Of a stretch of 64,000 bases of DNA, positions 9,749 through 20,763 are shown in pieces (position 1 is the stretch's first letter; each line of letters starts with the position of its first letter). The notes beneath the pieces were generated by a model. The model saw only the letters and a list, made by a program, of their open reading frames with translations. It was not told the origin of the DNA and searched no databases. A program made the translations under genes and the position numbers. The DNA is from Euborellia annulipes (lineage: Eukaryota; Arthropoda; Insecta; Dermaptera; Anisolabididae), in the NCBI GenBank assembly GCA_023213315.1, contig JAKCPI010004300.1:124001-188000 (forward strand), read 5' to 3'.

Positions 9749-10039
9749 GTAAATTAATAACCTTATATACAGTCTATTTAAGCGTTGTTTGAAAAAAATT
9801 CTATCTCTTTTCAAAGCTCTATCTAGTAAATAATTATTTTAACTCGAACACGATTGCTGCTTGCCACCTGCAAATCTCGAATTGGAAAAAGATTATTAAT
9901 ATATTTTTAACAAAAAAAACTATTAACTAGGTAGAGCCTTGTTTGAAAAGGATGGAATTTTTTCAACCAATGCTCAAATAGACTGCATTAGCCAGTCAAT
10001 ATACCGTTTAAGATAGCAAATTTGTGAGTTATGTTTGTG

Positions 10040-10145
10040 CTTAAGATTGGGCAAAATTGCACCCCCTGGAGTCGAACCAGGACCTCCACGCTTTCGCGGC
10101 GGGTGGACTACCCTTATCCTAGGGCGCCGGCCCAATAAGCACATC
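10040..10145 (-). repeat. tRNA-derived SINE, family 2, better copy
   Basis: Minus strand: GGGCCGGCGCCCTAGGATAA, CGCCGCGAAAGCGTGGAGG, then a perfect B box (GGTTCGACTCC) and GGGGGTGCAATTTTGCCCAA. No normal acceptor stem, so a SINE rather than a tRNA. Confidence 0.6.
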
Positions 10146-10602
10146 TTGCATCCGCCTATGATACTAATGAAATTAAAATTTCATTGACTAGAGAAAAGAT
10201 CTTTAAAAAAAACTATTTCTTATTCTATAATATTAAATAAAATGAATAATGTTTTATTTAAGAAACTGAAGAAATATTTTTTAACAACGTCAGACTTCTC
10301 ATTTAATTAATTTATTATTATTGGTGCAGAATATTATTTCATAATTTTATGAATTAAACATGAAATTAAACAAGATGATCGCGATGACAAGGATGAATTA
10401 TTGTCATTGCATTCAGCCCACAAGTCATTTTGGTTAAAATCATGTTTAATTTAGAATAATTTAAATATTATAAAGATATCATATTCTGCACAAATTAATT
10501 AATAATTTCATTAAGATCGTTCCCGACGAAGAGGATGGGTTCTTATTCCAAAAAATGAAGTTGAACTCGTGGACCTGGTTTTTAGGTACAACGATTCACC
10601 CA

Positions 10603-10705
10603 TCTATGAACGTTTAGATAAAAATAAGTTATTTATTTATAAATTTTTCAATATTAACATATCTCTTAAAAAAATATTTCTTCAGTTTGCAAAGGCTTAA
10701 ATAAG
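10603..10705 (+). repeat. Direct repeat, copy 2
   Basis: Near-identical to 8583-8693. The adjoining 10505-10600 has a short open frame of no recognisable family. Confidence 0.65.
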
Positions 10706-11094
10706 GGCTCCCCCCCCATTGCTTCTCTTAATCAAAATAGAATTGTCTTAATTAAATTATATTTCCAGAGTTTTAAAATATTAATGAAACTCATCATCTA
10801 ATATCTCTTCTCAAATCAACATTTTATTTTTAATATTTTATAGGCTCATTTTTCTCATATTGTTAATGCATCCTGGGTTAAGGGATTTTTAATAAATAAA
10901 TTTATTATTTACTTATTACTTAGGTTAATTTCAGTAGGAACGTTTAAGGGGAGAGAATGTAATAAAAATCAATTTTGTATATTTATTTTATTTTTAATTT
11001 CTATTAATTACAATTAGTTTTTTTTATTTTGTCTTTTTTAAATTTTAAAAGTTTAGATAATTTAAATAATATTTTTTTGTATCATTTGTTTCAG

Positions 11095-11194
11095 ATTCTT
11101 CGGCTTGCGTTCGAGATCAGGGCGAGATGGAGGAAGTTCTATCTAGAAAAACGATACAAATCAACATTTCGGAAAAAGAATTTAAAACAAATTC
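11095..11194 (+). CDS. Isolated exon-like segment
   Basis: A 100-nt stretch between ATTTGTTTCAG and GTAAGT with two frames open. One reads SSACVRDQGEMEEVLSRK and QINISEKEF; the other ILRLAFEIRARWRKFYLEKR. Good splice signals but no family recognised. Confidence 0.3.
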
Positions 11195-11439
11195 GTAAGT
11201 CTAATAAATAGGAAATGAAAAAATGATTATTTATAAAATGAATTGTCATTTATTTATTTCCTTTTAATATTATAAATTCCCCCCCGAGGATGTCACCTTG
11301 TCGTGGTGGGGGGGCTTAAGGCTTTAAGCTCGACCAAGAACATCCAAGTCTCATTGCCTTGGTTCATCCAAGGGAATTTAAACCAGAATAAATGCTAAAG
11401 ACTTTATATATTTAATAATAAATATTATTAAATATATTC

Positions 11440-11730
11440 TCTTTAGCGCCCCTGGCGTGCAGAGAGCCGGCAACCCGCTTCGTTGCCTTCCTCCATGCCT
11501 CCATGCAGGCATGGAGGGGGCCGGCGGCCGCCGCCGTCGCCTCTGTCGACTCCTGCTCTCTGCGCATGCGCCAGGGGCCAAAGAGTGGGGACTGGAGGCT
11601 ATATAAGTCGTTGCGCGCATGGGTTGGTGGTCGGGGTTGGTGGTGGACAGCAAACTGATCACATCGTCACCATGTATCTGCCTGTTATATGATTATTCCT
11701 CATTAGTATATTAATAAAGACTATTATATA
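11440..11730 (+). promoter_or_regulatory. GC-rich promoter-like block, possible solo LTR
   Basis: A sharp GC island in an AT-rich setting. It holds a palindromic GCGCATGCGC (NRF1-type site) at about 11563, a TATA box (CTATATAAG) at about 11600, and AATAAAG near 11711, that is, promoter and poly(A) signal within 150 bases, as in a retrotransposon LTR. I could not fix TG...CA ends or a target duplication, so a real promoter without a visible gene remains possible. 11731-12930 is AT-rich with nothing recognisable. Confidence 0.4.
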
Positions 11731-12932
11731 TTTGTATTATATGACTTTATTTATTTTCTATTACCTATCCCTAGTATTTAAATCCTATATTCAAGATTAT
11801 TAATAATTTCTATCATTTTAATATGAGAATATTAATCAAACCTAATTTAAATATTTACTTATTATTATTTTAATTATTTCAAAAGTGTATTTCCTATATT
11901 ACTATATATTATTAGTAGAATATTAATAATCTCAAGTTTAGTTTTTTATTAATAGAAGAATAAAAATTGAAATCATTTTAATAATTCATAATAATAATTA
12001 CTAATAAAAATGTTCATTTTAATTATTACTTTATTATTAATTTTTAATTATTCTCCCTTTAAATATGAAACGTATCTTGAGATTTAAAAATAGTCTACTA
12101 ATAATATATTTTTTTAAGAAACATTTTGTTACCTTTTCTTTTCTTTTTCATACTAAGGTGATTTCCTCCCTTATGCTGTCACTGTGATGAAGGACCTATA
12201 AAAAAGAACAAATTTTATTTATTGCTTAATACTAGGGTTTAAGGGTTGTTACTTGAGTTTTTTTTTTTTAGCATACAAAAAGTTGCACATGCAATCTTAA
12301 TATGTAATACATCATAGTCATAGTAAATTTATAAAAGCATTATAAAAAGCATACAAATATAATACAAAAACAGGATTTAGGAGGAAAATAAATTAAAATG
12401 AAAAAATATTTTTTTTTACAATCATCATTACAATTTACAGAATAAAATATTTTATATTAAAGATATTGTCTTTTTTAATTATAAGTTGAATTCAAATAAA
12501 TTTAATAAAGTTGAAATTTAAAAAAATAAGATTTGTTTTAATCAATTGAATTATTTAAGATGTAGGAAAAATATTTTTAATAAATTTAAATATTTAAGAT
12601 GAATAGAGGCTTTTCTAAAGTTAATTAGTGAGTGTCATTCCATATTTTTAAATTTTATCAATATTTTTTTTATACTGTCCCTAAATTTTAATTTAACCCT
12701 GAATAACCCTTAGAAATTTAATATCTGCGGTAAGTATAATTTTGAAATCTGGCAAATTCTATTACAAGAGGCAAAATTAACTATTTTAAAAAATTGTTTG
12801 GTAAATAGAAATATCTATTTTTTTGATTTGAATTTAATAATTATGATTATTATGATAGTAACTCTAAAAAAGTTTTAAAAAATTATAACTTCTGAATTTT
12901 CAAGTCCATGATTTTAAATAGAAATATAGACC

Positions 12933-13666
12933 TACTGTTCCGCAAAATAAGTGGCGCACTTTGTTTCTTCTTTAAGAAAGTTTATTCTAATTTATATGAA
13001 TAATTCTGTAATTTATTAAACATTTAATATGAAATAACTTACACATTCATTTCTAAGTAAATTTAACACAAATACAAATCAATTTAATTAAAAAAATAAA
13101 GAGAAAAATGTCGATATTCAATTTAGGGTACAAATAAACATATGTTTAGCTGGATGTTAATTAAAAATTTTGTTTTTATGAGAAATTCAAATAAAATAGT
13201 CAGAGAAAAACTGAAATGGAAATATTATTTTAAAATTTTAAATATTTGCGGTAATAAAAAATTTTTCCACATTTTTGTCTTTGTTATATTTAAATCTTAA
13301 TAATTTATTAAAATGATATGGATTTGTGTTTTTTTTTTTAATAAAAATTATTCGCCATTATTTTTCTGGTTTTTATCAAAAACACCTGAATCGAATCCCT
13401 TCTCCGGCAAACCCTTCCTCGTAGGCGTGTTCAAACCGGTGTGTGGGCCATCGATTTATCAGCAAATTAGTGAGGAGTTGGAGGTCCTGACCAAATGGTC
13501 GTCCAAATTGGCGGTAAGATTTATGTATAAAAATATATACAAGTTACATATTTGGAATTAGAAATGTATCAGTTATAAGATATTTCATATTATATGTTTA
13601 ATAAATTACAGTATCATTGAGCTAGATTGGAATAGGTCTTCGCCACTTTTTTTTGCGTCGCATTGT
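12933..13666. mobile_element. Non-autonomous Tc1/mariner-type element, copy 2
   Basis: Ends resemble copy 1 (CGCAAAATAAGTGGCGCAC on the left; GTCTTCGCCACTTTTTTTTG on the right). Internal blocks such as TTTATTAAACATTTAAT and ACTTAGAAATGTATAAGATA are shared in order. Copy 2 has an extra 225 bp at 13331-13556. Confidence 0.65.
13331..13556 (+). other. Insert with exon-like, GC-richer core inside Tc1/mariner copy 2
   Basis: Absent from copy 1. The frame is open over NPFSGKPFLVGVFKPVCG and PSIYQQISEELEVLTKW, up to a GTAAGA donor at 13514. Base composition is far less AT-biased than the host element. It may be a captured gene fragment. Family not recognised. Confidence 0.4.
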
Positions 13667-14119
13667 ATAAATATTTAACCGATGCAAAGAAAAAGAGAAA
13701 ATAAAAATGACACATTCACTAGTATATAATAATAATAGATTTTTAAAAGCCTTTTTCATCTTTATTACCACTAAGTAAGAATGATAAGACATTTGTGACC
13801 ATTCACATGAAAAGGTACCAAATCTTCACTGGGTTAAATTTCCGAAAGCCGATTAAAAAAAGTTCAAAAAAATCGGTTTTTAAAAAATTTATTACTGGTT
13901 CCGATTCTTTAGTTCTTCATCTTTTATGATGAAATATTCGATTCATCAGAATCGATGTATTTTATATAAAAAATTTGAAAAAAAAAAAACAGAACTTTAA
14001 GCTCGTTTTTCTCAAAACTAGGTTTTTCATAACCAAAATTTTAAAAATTCATATATTCCAAACAAAAAATGATAAAAAACTAAACCTTTTCATGTGGATA
14101 GTCACATTTAATTTTTTTT

Positions 14120-14305
14120 TTTTTTTTTTTTTTTTAAGGCTTTTTTTGGCCATTAAGACCCCCATCCTTATTTATATAGATAGATGATTTGTAGTCAAAT
14201 CAAATGAAATAAATTTTTCTCGCTTGGGACGGGAAGCGAACCCGGGACCCCGGCGCGAGAAGCTAGTGTCTTCTCTCCACGCCTCTCCCGCCACGGGTCA
14301 CGAGC
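14120..14305 (-). repeat. tRNA-derived SINE, family 1
   Basis: Minus strand: a tRNA-like head with CGTGGCGGGAGAGGCGTGG and B box GGGTTCGCTTCCCG, then the family-1 body with CTTAATGGCC and an A-run of more than 20. Confidence 0.65.
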
Positions 14306-14391
14306 TTTAAAATATTAAAAGACTTTAAATGTCTTTTCATTCCTACATATGGATATATAATTTTTCTATTTGATGTTCACTCACGGGTATA

Positions 14392-14618
14392 TTAATTTGT
14401 TTAAACTGACTTCGATGACATCGACTCGTTGGCGGTCTCCATTTTCTTCGGCGTTTAGGAGTTGCCTTGGAAGTCGTTGAGAGATGAACCCTTTTAGCTT
14501 CTTGTACGGGTCGTCGCTAGGTGGGTTGATGATGGATGACTGGTCTCGAGGTCGGCCGCCACGAAATAAAATTTCGCCTTCTTGAGCCTTCTAGCCAGGT
14601 AACTGACAATGCTCATTC
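14392..14618 (-). pseudogene. Gag-like fragment, copy 3 (frameshifted)
   Basis: Begins MSIVSYLARRLKKAKF after TTTTGTTTCAG and is very close to copy 2, including the upstream ATGCAATTAAATTCC. A deletion after the LET codons removes KYATE and shifts the frame; the later part reads ..RPVQEAKRVHLSTTSKAT. Module E remnant follows upstream at 14752-14800. Confidence 0.5.
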
Positions 14619-15485
14619 TGAAACAAAATAAAAGGAATTTAATTGCATATGATCCTCTTACAACCTCCAATTATTATTTAATCATAGAGACATAATTAAC
14701 TATTTCCTAACTTATTTCCCCATTTAAACATGTTAAATTTCAACCAAACAACTGCGTGATCGAGGACGAGATTCTCTAAGAGGTAGCCATTCTCCTAAAT
14801 TGAAATCTACAGTAAAATCGTTTAAAATATATTAAAGGAAATATAATAGTAATGGAATTTCGATTACAATTAAAATTTAATTTTTAATATGTCATTCGCC
14901 AAAATGACAGGCTGAACAAAAATGAATCCTTGTTCCTGATGATGAAGAAAACGTGGACCCCGCGAACAATGGACTTTTGGATTAGATATTATTTCACTTA
15001 TAAATGGCAACCCTGCACATCTTTATATCTAGTTTAATAATTTGTAAATAACTTGTTTGAGAAAGCCCCAGCCCAGTGGAAAGAAAAAGGGAAAATAAAA
15101 TGACATATTCACTAGTATATAATAATGTAAGATTTTTAATGTCTTCATCATTATTAGTCCCTTTTTAGAAAAAAATTGGTGAAAAGAAGTCAAAATTGTG
15201 AATGGAACAATAATTTAAATATATTCGGAATGTGAGCAAAAAAGATCATTTTGAATGTTTCAGTCAAAAATTAATTAAAAATAGAAAAAAATCAAATTAT
15301 AAGCAAAGAATCTACAGGTGGCAGATTAAAATATTAGTATATATAGTAAACAAAAAATTGAAATGAAAACAAATGAAAAAATGGTATAAAAGTCCTTTTT
15401 TAAAAAGAATGAGAAAGAAATTAGGGAAAATGTAAGAGAAAGTCTAATAGAAATATACTGTGTATATATATATATATAGTAATAT

Positions 15486-15739
15486 GGATCCTGTTATGCA
15501 TTAGTGTGTCAAGCGCGAAAAAATTAAAAATTGAGTTAAGCCAGGAATATTGTTTCCAATGCTATAATTAGTAGTATTTTTTATGAAATATGTCCTAAAA
15601 AAATTTATATTTAATGTTACTTGCACAGTAGATAAAAAAAAATTATAAGTATATAATCCAATCAAAACAAAAAACTTTAATGTTAATTTTCTCAAAACTC
15701 GGTAGCTGGCGCTTGACACTCTAATGCGTAACAGGGTCC
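15486..15739. mobile_element. Inverted-repeat short element (GGACCCTGTTA family), copy 1
   Basis: Ends GGATCCTGTTATGCATTAGT and, inverted, GGACCCTGTTACGCATTAGA. Inserted in the AT-rich tail of Gag unit 4: the equivalent point in unit 1 (about 8290) reads through without it. Other copies at 49930-50161 and, in part, 52450-52526. Confidence 0.75.
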
Positions 15740-15838
15740 ATATAGTAAATAAGAATAATAAGACATTTAAAATATTATAAGACTTTAAATGTCTTTTCAT
15801 TCCTACTATGGATAGATATTTTTCTATTTGATGTTCAC

Positions 15839-16034
15839 TCACGGGCATATTAATTTGTTTAAGCTGGCTTCGACGTTCAGGAGTTGCCGTATCCTCGTTC
15901 CCTGGCAGACGGTGAGTGAGAGCCTCTTTCTTCTTCTTGTACGGTTCGTAGCTAGATAGGTTGATGATGAGTTCGCCGACTTCAGTTGCGTACTTGATCT
16001 CGAGGCCGGCCAGCTTACTGCACAATGTTGTTTC
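15839..16034 (-). pseudogene. Gag-like fragment, copy 4
   Basis: Reads CSKLAGLEIKYATEVGELI, then SSYEPYKKKKEALTHRLPG and NEDTATPERRSQLKQINMP. Compared with copies 1 and 6 it lacks 12 codons (the AIKKAKFNFVAA block) between two GGCCGGCC-like sequences, and it stays in frame. The open frame runs on into the 15486-15739 element, which is chance read-through. Module E lies upstream at 16130-16205. Confidence 0.55.
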
Positions 16035-16320
16035 TGAAACAAAATAAAAAAGAATTAATTATATAGTCATAATTATTTATTTCCTAGCTTATTTTAAAGT
16101 GTTAAAAGTGTAAACATAAATTCCAAAATGCTCCGTGTTCGAGGTCGAGATTCTCAAAGACTTGGTCAACCTCGACTTCGCGCTCAGATAAGATTCGTAT
16201 TGGCAAATGATATGTTTAAAAAAAACGATTAAATGATTTTTTATTATTTCAAAATATACAAAGAATTTTAATTAGTCAAATAAAGAAAGTGTTAGATACT
16301 AGTTTTTTCAAGTATTTTCA

Positions 16321-16356
<36 letters not shown>

Positions 16357-16752
16357 TATTATATGTATGTGTGCTATGAATATGAACCTCCAACGCGACT
16401 TAACCCGACAGAATGTATATATATATATATAATTAGTTACCTATTTTTAATCTTGGAAAGAATTTTCAGTAGTCTATTTAATTTATATTTGAAAACTTTT
16501 AATAAACAAGGCCCAAACAATTTCATTATGATATTAAAAAAAAGAGATTATGTATTTATAAAAACACCCCCTCCCTTCCCCTAAACCGAATACTATTCAT
16601 CTTTAAAACGAAAATGCTAGCTTATAAGAAAAAAAATAAAATTAGAGGTAAATTTTCAGAAAAGCCGATTAAAAAAAAGTTCAAAAAAATCGATTTTTTT
16701 TACTGGTACCGATTCTTTAGTTCTTCACTTCATCTTTTATGATGAAATACTG

Positions 16753-16865
16753 TCAGAAACTAAATACATGTCGACACAAAAAATCTGATGTGACAAGCAC
16801 AGAACACAACTTTCGATTACCGAAGGTGAGAGAAAGTTGTGTTCTGTGCGCCAGTCAGAGATGCT
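16753..16865 (-). repeat. Hairpin-capped repeat, end fragment
   Basis: The 5' hairpin of the repeat family described at 45002-45661 (AGCACAGAACACAACTTTC pairing with GAAAGTTGTGTTCTGTGC), in reverse orientation and truncated. Confidence 0.6.
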
Positions 16866-16972
16866 ATTGTCTTGTCTCTGAGTTATGGGACACGGGCTTT
16901 AAAATATTATAAGACTTTAAATGTCTTTTCATTCCTACATATGGATATATAATTTTTCTATTTGATGTTCAC

Positions 16973-17221
16973 TCACGTTGATATTAATTTGTTTAAGCTG
17001 ACTTCGATGATATCGGCTCGGTGGCGGCCATTTCTTTGGCGTTTAGGAGTTGCCTTGGAAGTGGTTGAGATGAACCCTTTCAGCTTCTGGTACGGGTCAT
17101 CGCTAGGTGGGTTGATAATGGAGTCTTCAATTTCAGTTGCGTACTTGGTCTCGAGATCGGCCGCCACGAAATTAAATTTCGCCTTCTTGAACCTTCTAGC
17201 CAGGTTACTGACAATGCTCAT
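16973..17221 (-). pseudogene. Gag-like fragment, copy 5 (intact 82-codon frame)
   Basis: The best preserved Gag-like copy: ATG to stop, MSIVSNLARRFKKAKFNF, then VAADLETKYATEIEDSIINP and PSDDPYQKLKG, ending near VSLNKLIST. It matches the Ty3/Gypsy Gag pattern closely through NPPSDDPYQKLK and then loses it. It has the same acceptor (TTTTGTTTCAG) just before its ATG. Copies 2, 3 and 5 form one subfamily, copies 1, 4 and 6 another. Function unknown; it may be only a fossil. Confidence 0.55.
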
Positions 17222-17934
17222 TCTGAAACAAAATAAAAGGAATTTAATTATAGAGTCATAATTAACTATTTAAACATGTTAAATTCCAAACAAACAACTG
17301 CGTGATCGAGGAGGAGGTTCTCTAAGAGGTAGCCATCCTCCTGAATTGAAATCTACAGTATTATAGTTTAAAAGTTATTAAATAAATATAATAGCAATGG
17401 AATTTCGAAAAATCGCTTATTAAACGTCACCTATGACTCAAAAGCACTCTACATGTCATACTTCAGCTTTCTATGTCTTACAGTTTAGGCTGTGCGATGA
17501 TTCTAAGTCAGTCAGTGACCCTGTCTCTTTATAATATAGAGGAAAGAAGAGAAGAGATTGGAATAATCTAAATAAAAAATGAATTTTTCACAAAATTGGG
17601 GTTCTTAGGGGCCGAATTTAAAAAAATCCTGAAACCATGATATGATTACAATTATAATTTTATTTTTAATATGACATTCGCCAAAATAACAGGCTGAACA
17701 AAAATGAATCCTTGTTCCTGATGATGAAGAAAACGTGGACCCCGCGAACAATGGACTTTTGGATTAGATATTATTTCACTTATAAATGGCAAATCTACCC
17801 ACCTTTATATCTAATTTAATAATTTGTAAATAACTTTGAGAAAGTCCCAGCTCAGTGGAAAGAAAAAGGGAAAATAAAATGACATATTCACTAGTATATA
17901 ATATATAATAATGTAAGAGTTTTAATGTCTACAT

Positions 17935-18938
17935 TAGGGTGGTCGCAAGAAATTGATGTCCGAATATCTTTGGCGGGAACCTCTAGAAAGTTGCCAAATT
18001 ATGTAAAAGTGAGATAGGGAAAGGATGAGCGTGATCGAATAACCCTAAGACCTGCCTCAACGGCCCTGAAGTTTAGTAAAACTTGATGGAGACATATCAA
18101 GGGTAGCATTGTCTAAACTTCTAAATCATTTTGGTATTTAAACCAAGAGCAGGTTGCTTTTGCTTTTTTTGATAATACTTTAGATCAGTGGTTCCCAACC
18201 GGTGTGTCCCGGCACCCAAGGGTGCCGCGAGAATGGCTAAGGGGTGCCGCGAGATATTTAGATGAACAAAAAAAAAATAATAATAAAGAGGCGGGAAAAA
18301 AAGTTAGCGATCGTGAATGTTTTTAAACTTTTCACTTTTCTTGACGTTCAGAAGAAATATTAAGGCTAAAATAATTCCTTTTAATCCCTCCATATTTAAT
18401 TCATGGCCCTTCGATTAACGAAAAGAGGTGGAAATAACATAAGTAGGGGGCTCCCCCCAAAAACGGTACGGGGTGGGGGAAAACGGAGGTCATATTTGGA
18501 TTCAGGAGGTCATTTTTCTTAAGAATCTGATGAAATTATTTCGGAACTCGAAAAAAAATTTCATTACCCCTCCTATTAGTGTTATTTGAAAATCAATGTG
18601 ATGTGCCTCTTAACCATATTCGATTTTTTGCCCATACCATGAAAACCGTTGGTTTTACTAAAGAATGTTAAAGGACTTTTTTTTAGTAAATTTAATGCTC
18701 TTCAAAAAATTACTGATGAACTTTTTTTGTTGGACTAACCGTTTAGGAGTTACAGATGTTAATAGTCAAATTTAGGGGAATCGATGAAATTTAGGGCCGA
18801 TGAGGCAGGTCTTATCGTTATCCGATCGAGCTCAAACTTTCACAATCTACTTTTTACACCAATTGTCAACTTTTAAGAGGTTCCCGCCGAAAATACAGCC
18901 AAAAAAATTTTCTCCCCTTATACCTTGCAACCACCCTA
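17935..18938. mobile_element. hAT element, 1004 bp, non-autonomous, with 8-bp target duplication
   Basis: Terminal inverted repeats TAGGGTGGTCGCAAG and TAGGGTGGTTGCAAG (right end read inward), with similarity between the two sub-terminal 100-bp regions (AGACCTGCCTCA against TGAGGCAGGTCTTA). Flanked by GTCTACAT at 17927-17934 and 18939-18946. No transposase. Inside, 18186-18270 begins like another dispersed hAT family (CAGTGGTTCCCAACCGGTG with repeated GGTGCCGCGAGA). 18310-18410 is matched in reverse by 61017-61120. It lies in the tail of a Gag unit. Confidence 0.85.
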
Positions 18939-18972
18939 GTCTACATATTTATTACTAGTTAATAAGAATGAT

Positions 18973-19188
18973 GAGGCGAATAACCGAGGGGATAAAGCAG
19001 TTAAGCTTATAATTCTGAGTTGAATACAACTCGAGTTCAAATCCACCTCATGGCAATAAATTATCCAACTCTATTTGAGATGCTTCCTCCTGAGGAAGGA
19101 AACGGGAACCCACCTCAGTATCATTCCCATGAGAGTTACTCTTCAGAGTAACCACAACGTGTCGAGGCTGACACTAATGACTGAGAAG
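18973..19188 (+). repeat. SINE family 3 with 12-bp target duplication
   Basis: Bounded by AATAAGAATGAT at 18961-18972 and 19189-19200. It has a B-box-like GAGTTCAAATCC and the body GATGCTTCCTCCTGAGGAAG and GAGTAACCACAACGTGTC. A second copy lies at 35463-35650. Confidence 0.75.
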
Positions 19189-19274
19189 AATAAGAATGAT
19201 AAGACATTTAAAATATTATAAGACTTTGAATGTCTTTTCATTCCTACTATGGATAGAGATTTTTCTATTTGATG

Positions 19275-19508
19275 TTCACTCACGGGCATATTAATTTGTT
19301 TAAGCTGGCTTCGACGTTCAGGAGTTGCCGTATCCTCGTTCCCTGGCAGACGGTGAGTGAGAGCCTCTTTCTTCTTCTTGTACGGTTCGTAGCTAGATAG
19401 GTTGATGATGAGTTCGTCGACTTCATTTGCGTACTTGGTCTCGAGGCCGGCCGTCACGAAATTAAATTTCGCCTTCTTGATAGCCAAGTTACTGCACAAT
19501 GTTGATTC
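19275..19508 (-). pseudogene. Gag-like fragment, copy 6
   Basis: Reads CSNLAIKKAKFNFVTAGLE, TKYANEVDELIINLSSYEP and YKKKKEALTHRLPGNEDTAT, continuing into NMPVSEHQIEKSLS. It is the fullest member of the second subfamily. Its upstream intron-like sequence is interrupted by an insert (about 19526-20315) that separates it from its module E at 20390-20480. Confidence 0.55.
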
Positions 19509-19525
19509 TGAAACAAAATAAAAAG

Positions 19526-20315
19526 TTCAAAACCAATATAACCAAAAGACACCAAATAAAAAACCGCAGCTGGGAGGGATAAAAAAAAAAGGGGCCAAGA
19601 AAATTTATCAAAGAATGAAAATAGATCCTTCTCTATAAACCGTTTGTATTTGAAAACTTTGAGTTATAATTATTCTATATTCCAATAAAAATATTTACGG
19701 TTTTAGTACAAATATACTTACTAGCCATACTCTAGTTATCCTTCCTGTATAAAATTTTTGTAAGATAAATAATGTTTTTAAATAATGTAGAGATGTAAAT
19801 ATTATAAAATTGTTTATATTGTTTGTATTGAGATATATTATGAATTAATTTATAAATTGTCAATTAAATAAATGATATGTTTTAAATATAAATAGTTTGT
19901 GAGTTTCGTTATTAAGATGTATTATGGGTAATGTACTGAGGTTATTGTTCCAGTATTTATCATATAATAACTGTATTTGATAATTAAATTTTTATATACA
20001 TTTGAGTTGGGTGTTGTAATGGCATATAAATAATATGAAATTTTGTATTTTTTATATAATTTTGTATATGTTTATATATAAAATCTATCTGATCTCAATG
20101 TTGATTTGAGATTGATAATGTAAGATCTGATGTTTTTATTATTTAAAAATATTTTATGTTGTTGTATTACAATTATTATTTATGCTCATTTCAGTCTAAA
20201 GAACTGATGATGGTTTTATCTAATTAAACGAAACGTTTTTGATTGGAGATTTTTATTCGATAGGCTCCTTTTGGTGATCTTTTTAAATTCTAATTTGCTT
20301 TATTATCAACTCTTA
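19526..20315 (+). mobile_element. Insert with hammerhead-like motif near its 3' end
   Basis: About 790 bp of AT-rich sequence absent at the same position in Gag units 1 and 4, where TTTGTTTC...AATTAATTATATAG is continuous. Near the right end it carries CTGATGATGG...AAACGAAACG (see 20200-20240). Ends not exactly fixed. Confidence 0.55.
20200..20240 (+). ncRNA. Hammerhead-ribozyme-like motif, ACGT type
   Basis: Order: AGAA, CTGATGA, hairpin with GTTT/AAAC, GAAA, CGT, T. Stem III here is ACGT rather than ATAT, also self-complementary. Stem I is weak (A-T and G-T pairs). Confidence 0.5.
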
Positions 20316-20589
20316 AAAATAATTAATTATATAGTCATAATTATCTATTTCCTAGCTTATTTCCTAGCCCATTTAAAAGTGTAAACATAAATTCCAAAAG
20401 GCTCCGTGCTCAAGGTCGAGATTCTCAAAGACTTGGTCAACGTCGACTTCGCGCTCAGATAAGATTCGTATTGGCAAATGATATGGTTAAAAAAAATGAT
20501 TAAATAAATAAGTAATTTATTAAAATAATTATTGCAAAAGGATGAATGAACAAAAGTATTTTTTACAATAGTATAACATAAAGGGCAAA

Positions 20590-20763
20590 AATGCAAAAAA
20601 TCTTGGCTGTTATAATGTTAGCAGAGTGTAAAATGAAGTATAACAATGCCGTTTATTTTAAACTATTAACTATTGTAAAAAATACTTTTGTTAACATTAT
20701 GATTGTTTCAGCTTCCTCTGAAGAAGAAGAGCCTTGTGCCTTCGAAATATCAAGAAATAAACT
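20590..20763 (+). mobile_element. Single arm of the Penelope-like family, split by a SINE
   Basis: Matches one arm of the 6264-7124 element with motif CTGAAGA...GAAATATC at 20714-20755 (stem I has a mismatch). The continuation AATAAACTAATTTGGAAAAA is found at 21022-21065, on the other side of the SINE. Confidence 0.65.

Noticed and set aside
11378..11692. Frames on both strands across the GC island
   Set aside because: Open only because of high GC; rich in Arg/Pro/Gly with no domain.
13890..13935. CTGATGA followed by a short stem near 13920, possible extra hammerhead
   Set aside because: No room for stem II and no correctly placed GAAA with paired flanks.
15501..16025. A 174-codon frame continuing from Gag-like copy 4
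   Set aside because: Beyond the Gag part it runs through the stem-loop and a short transposon; sister copies stop earlier.
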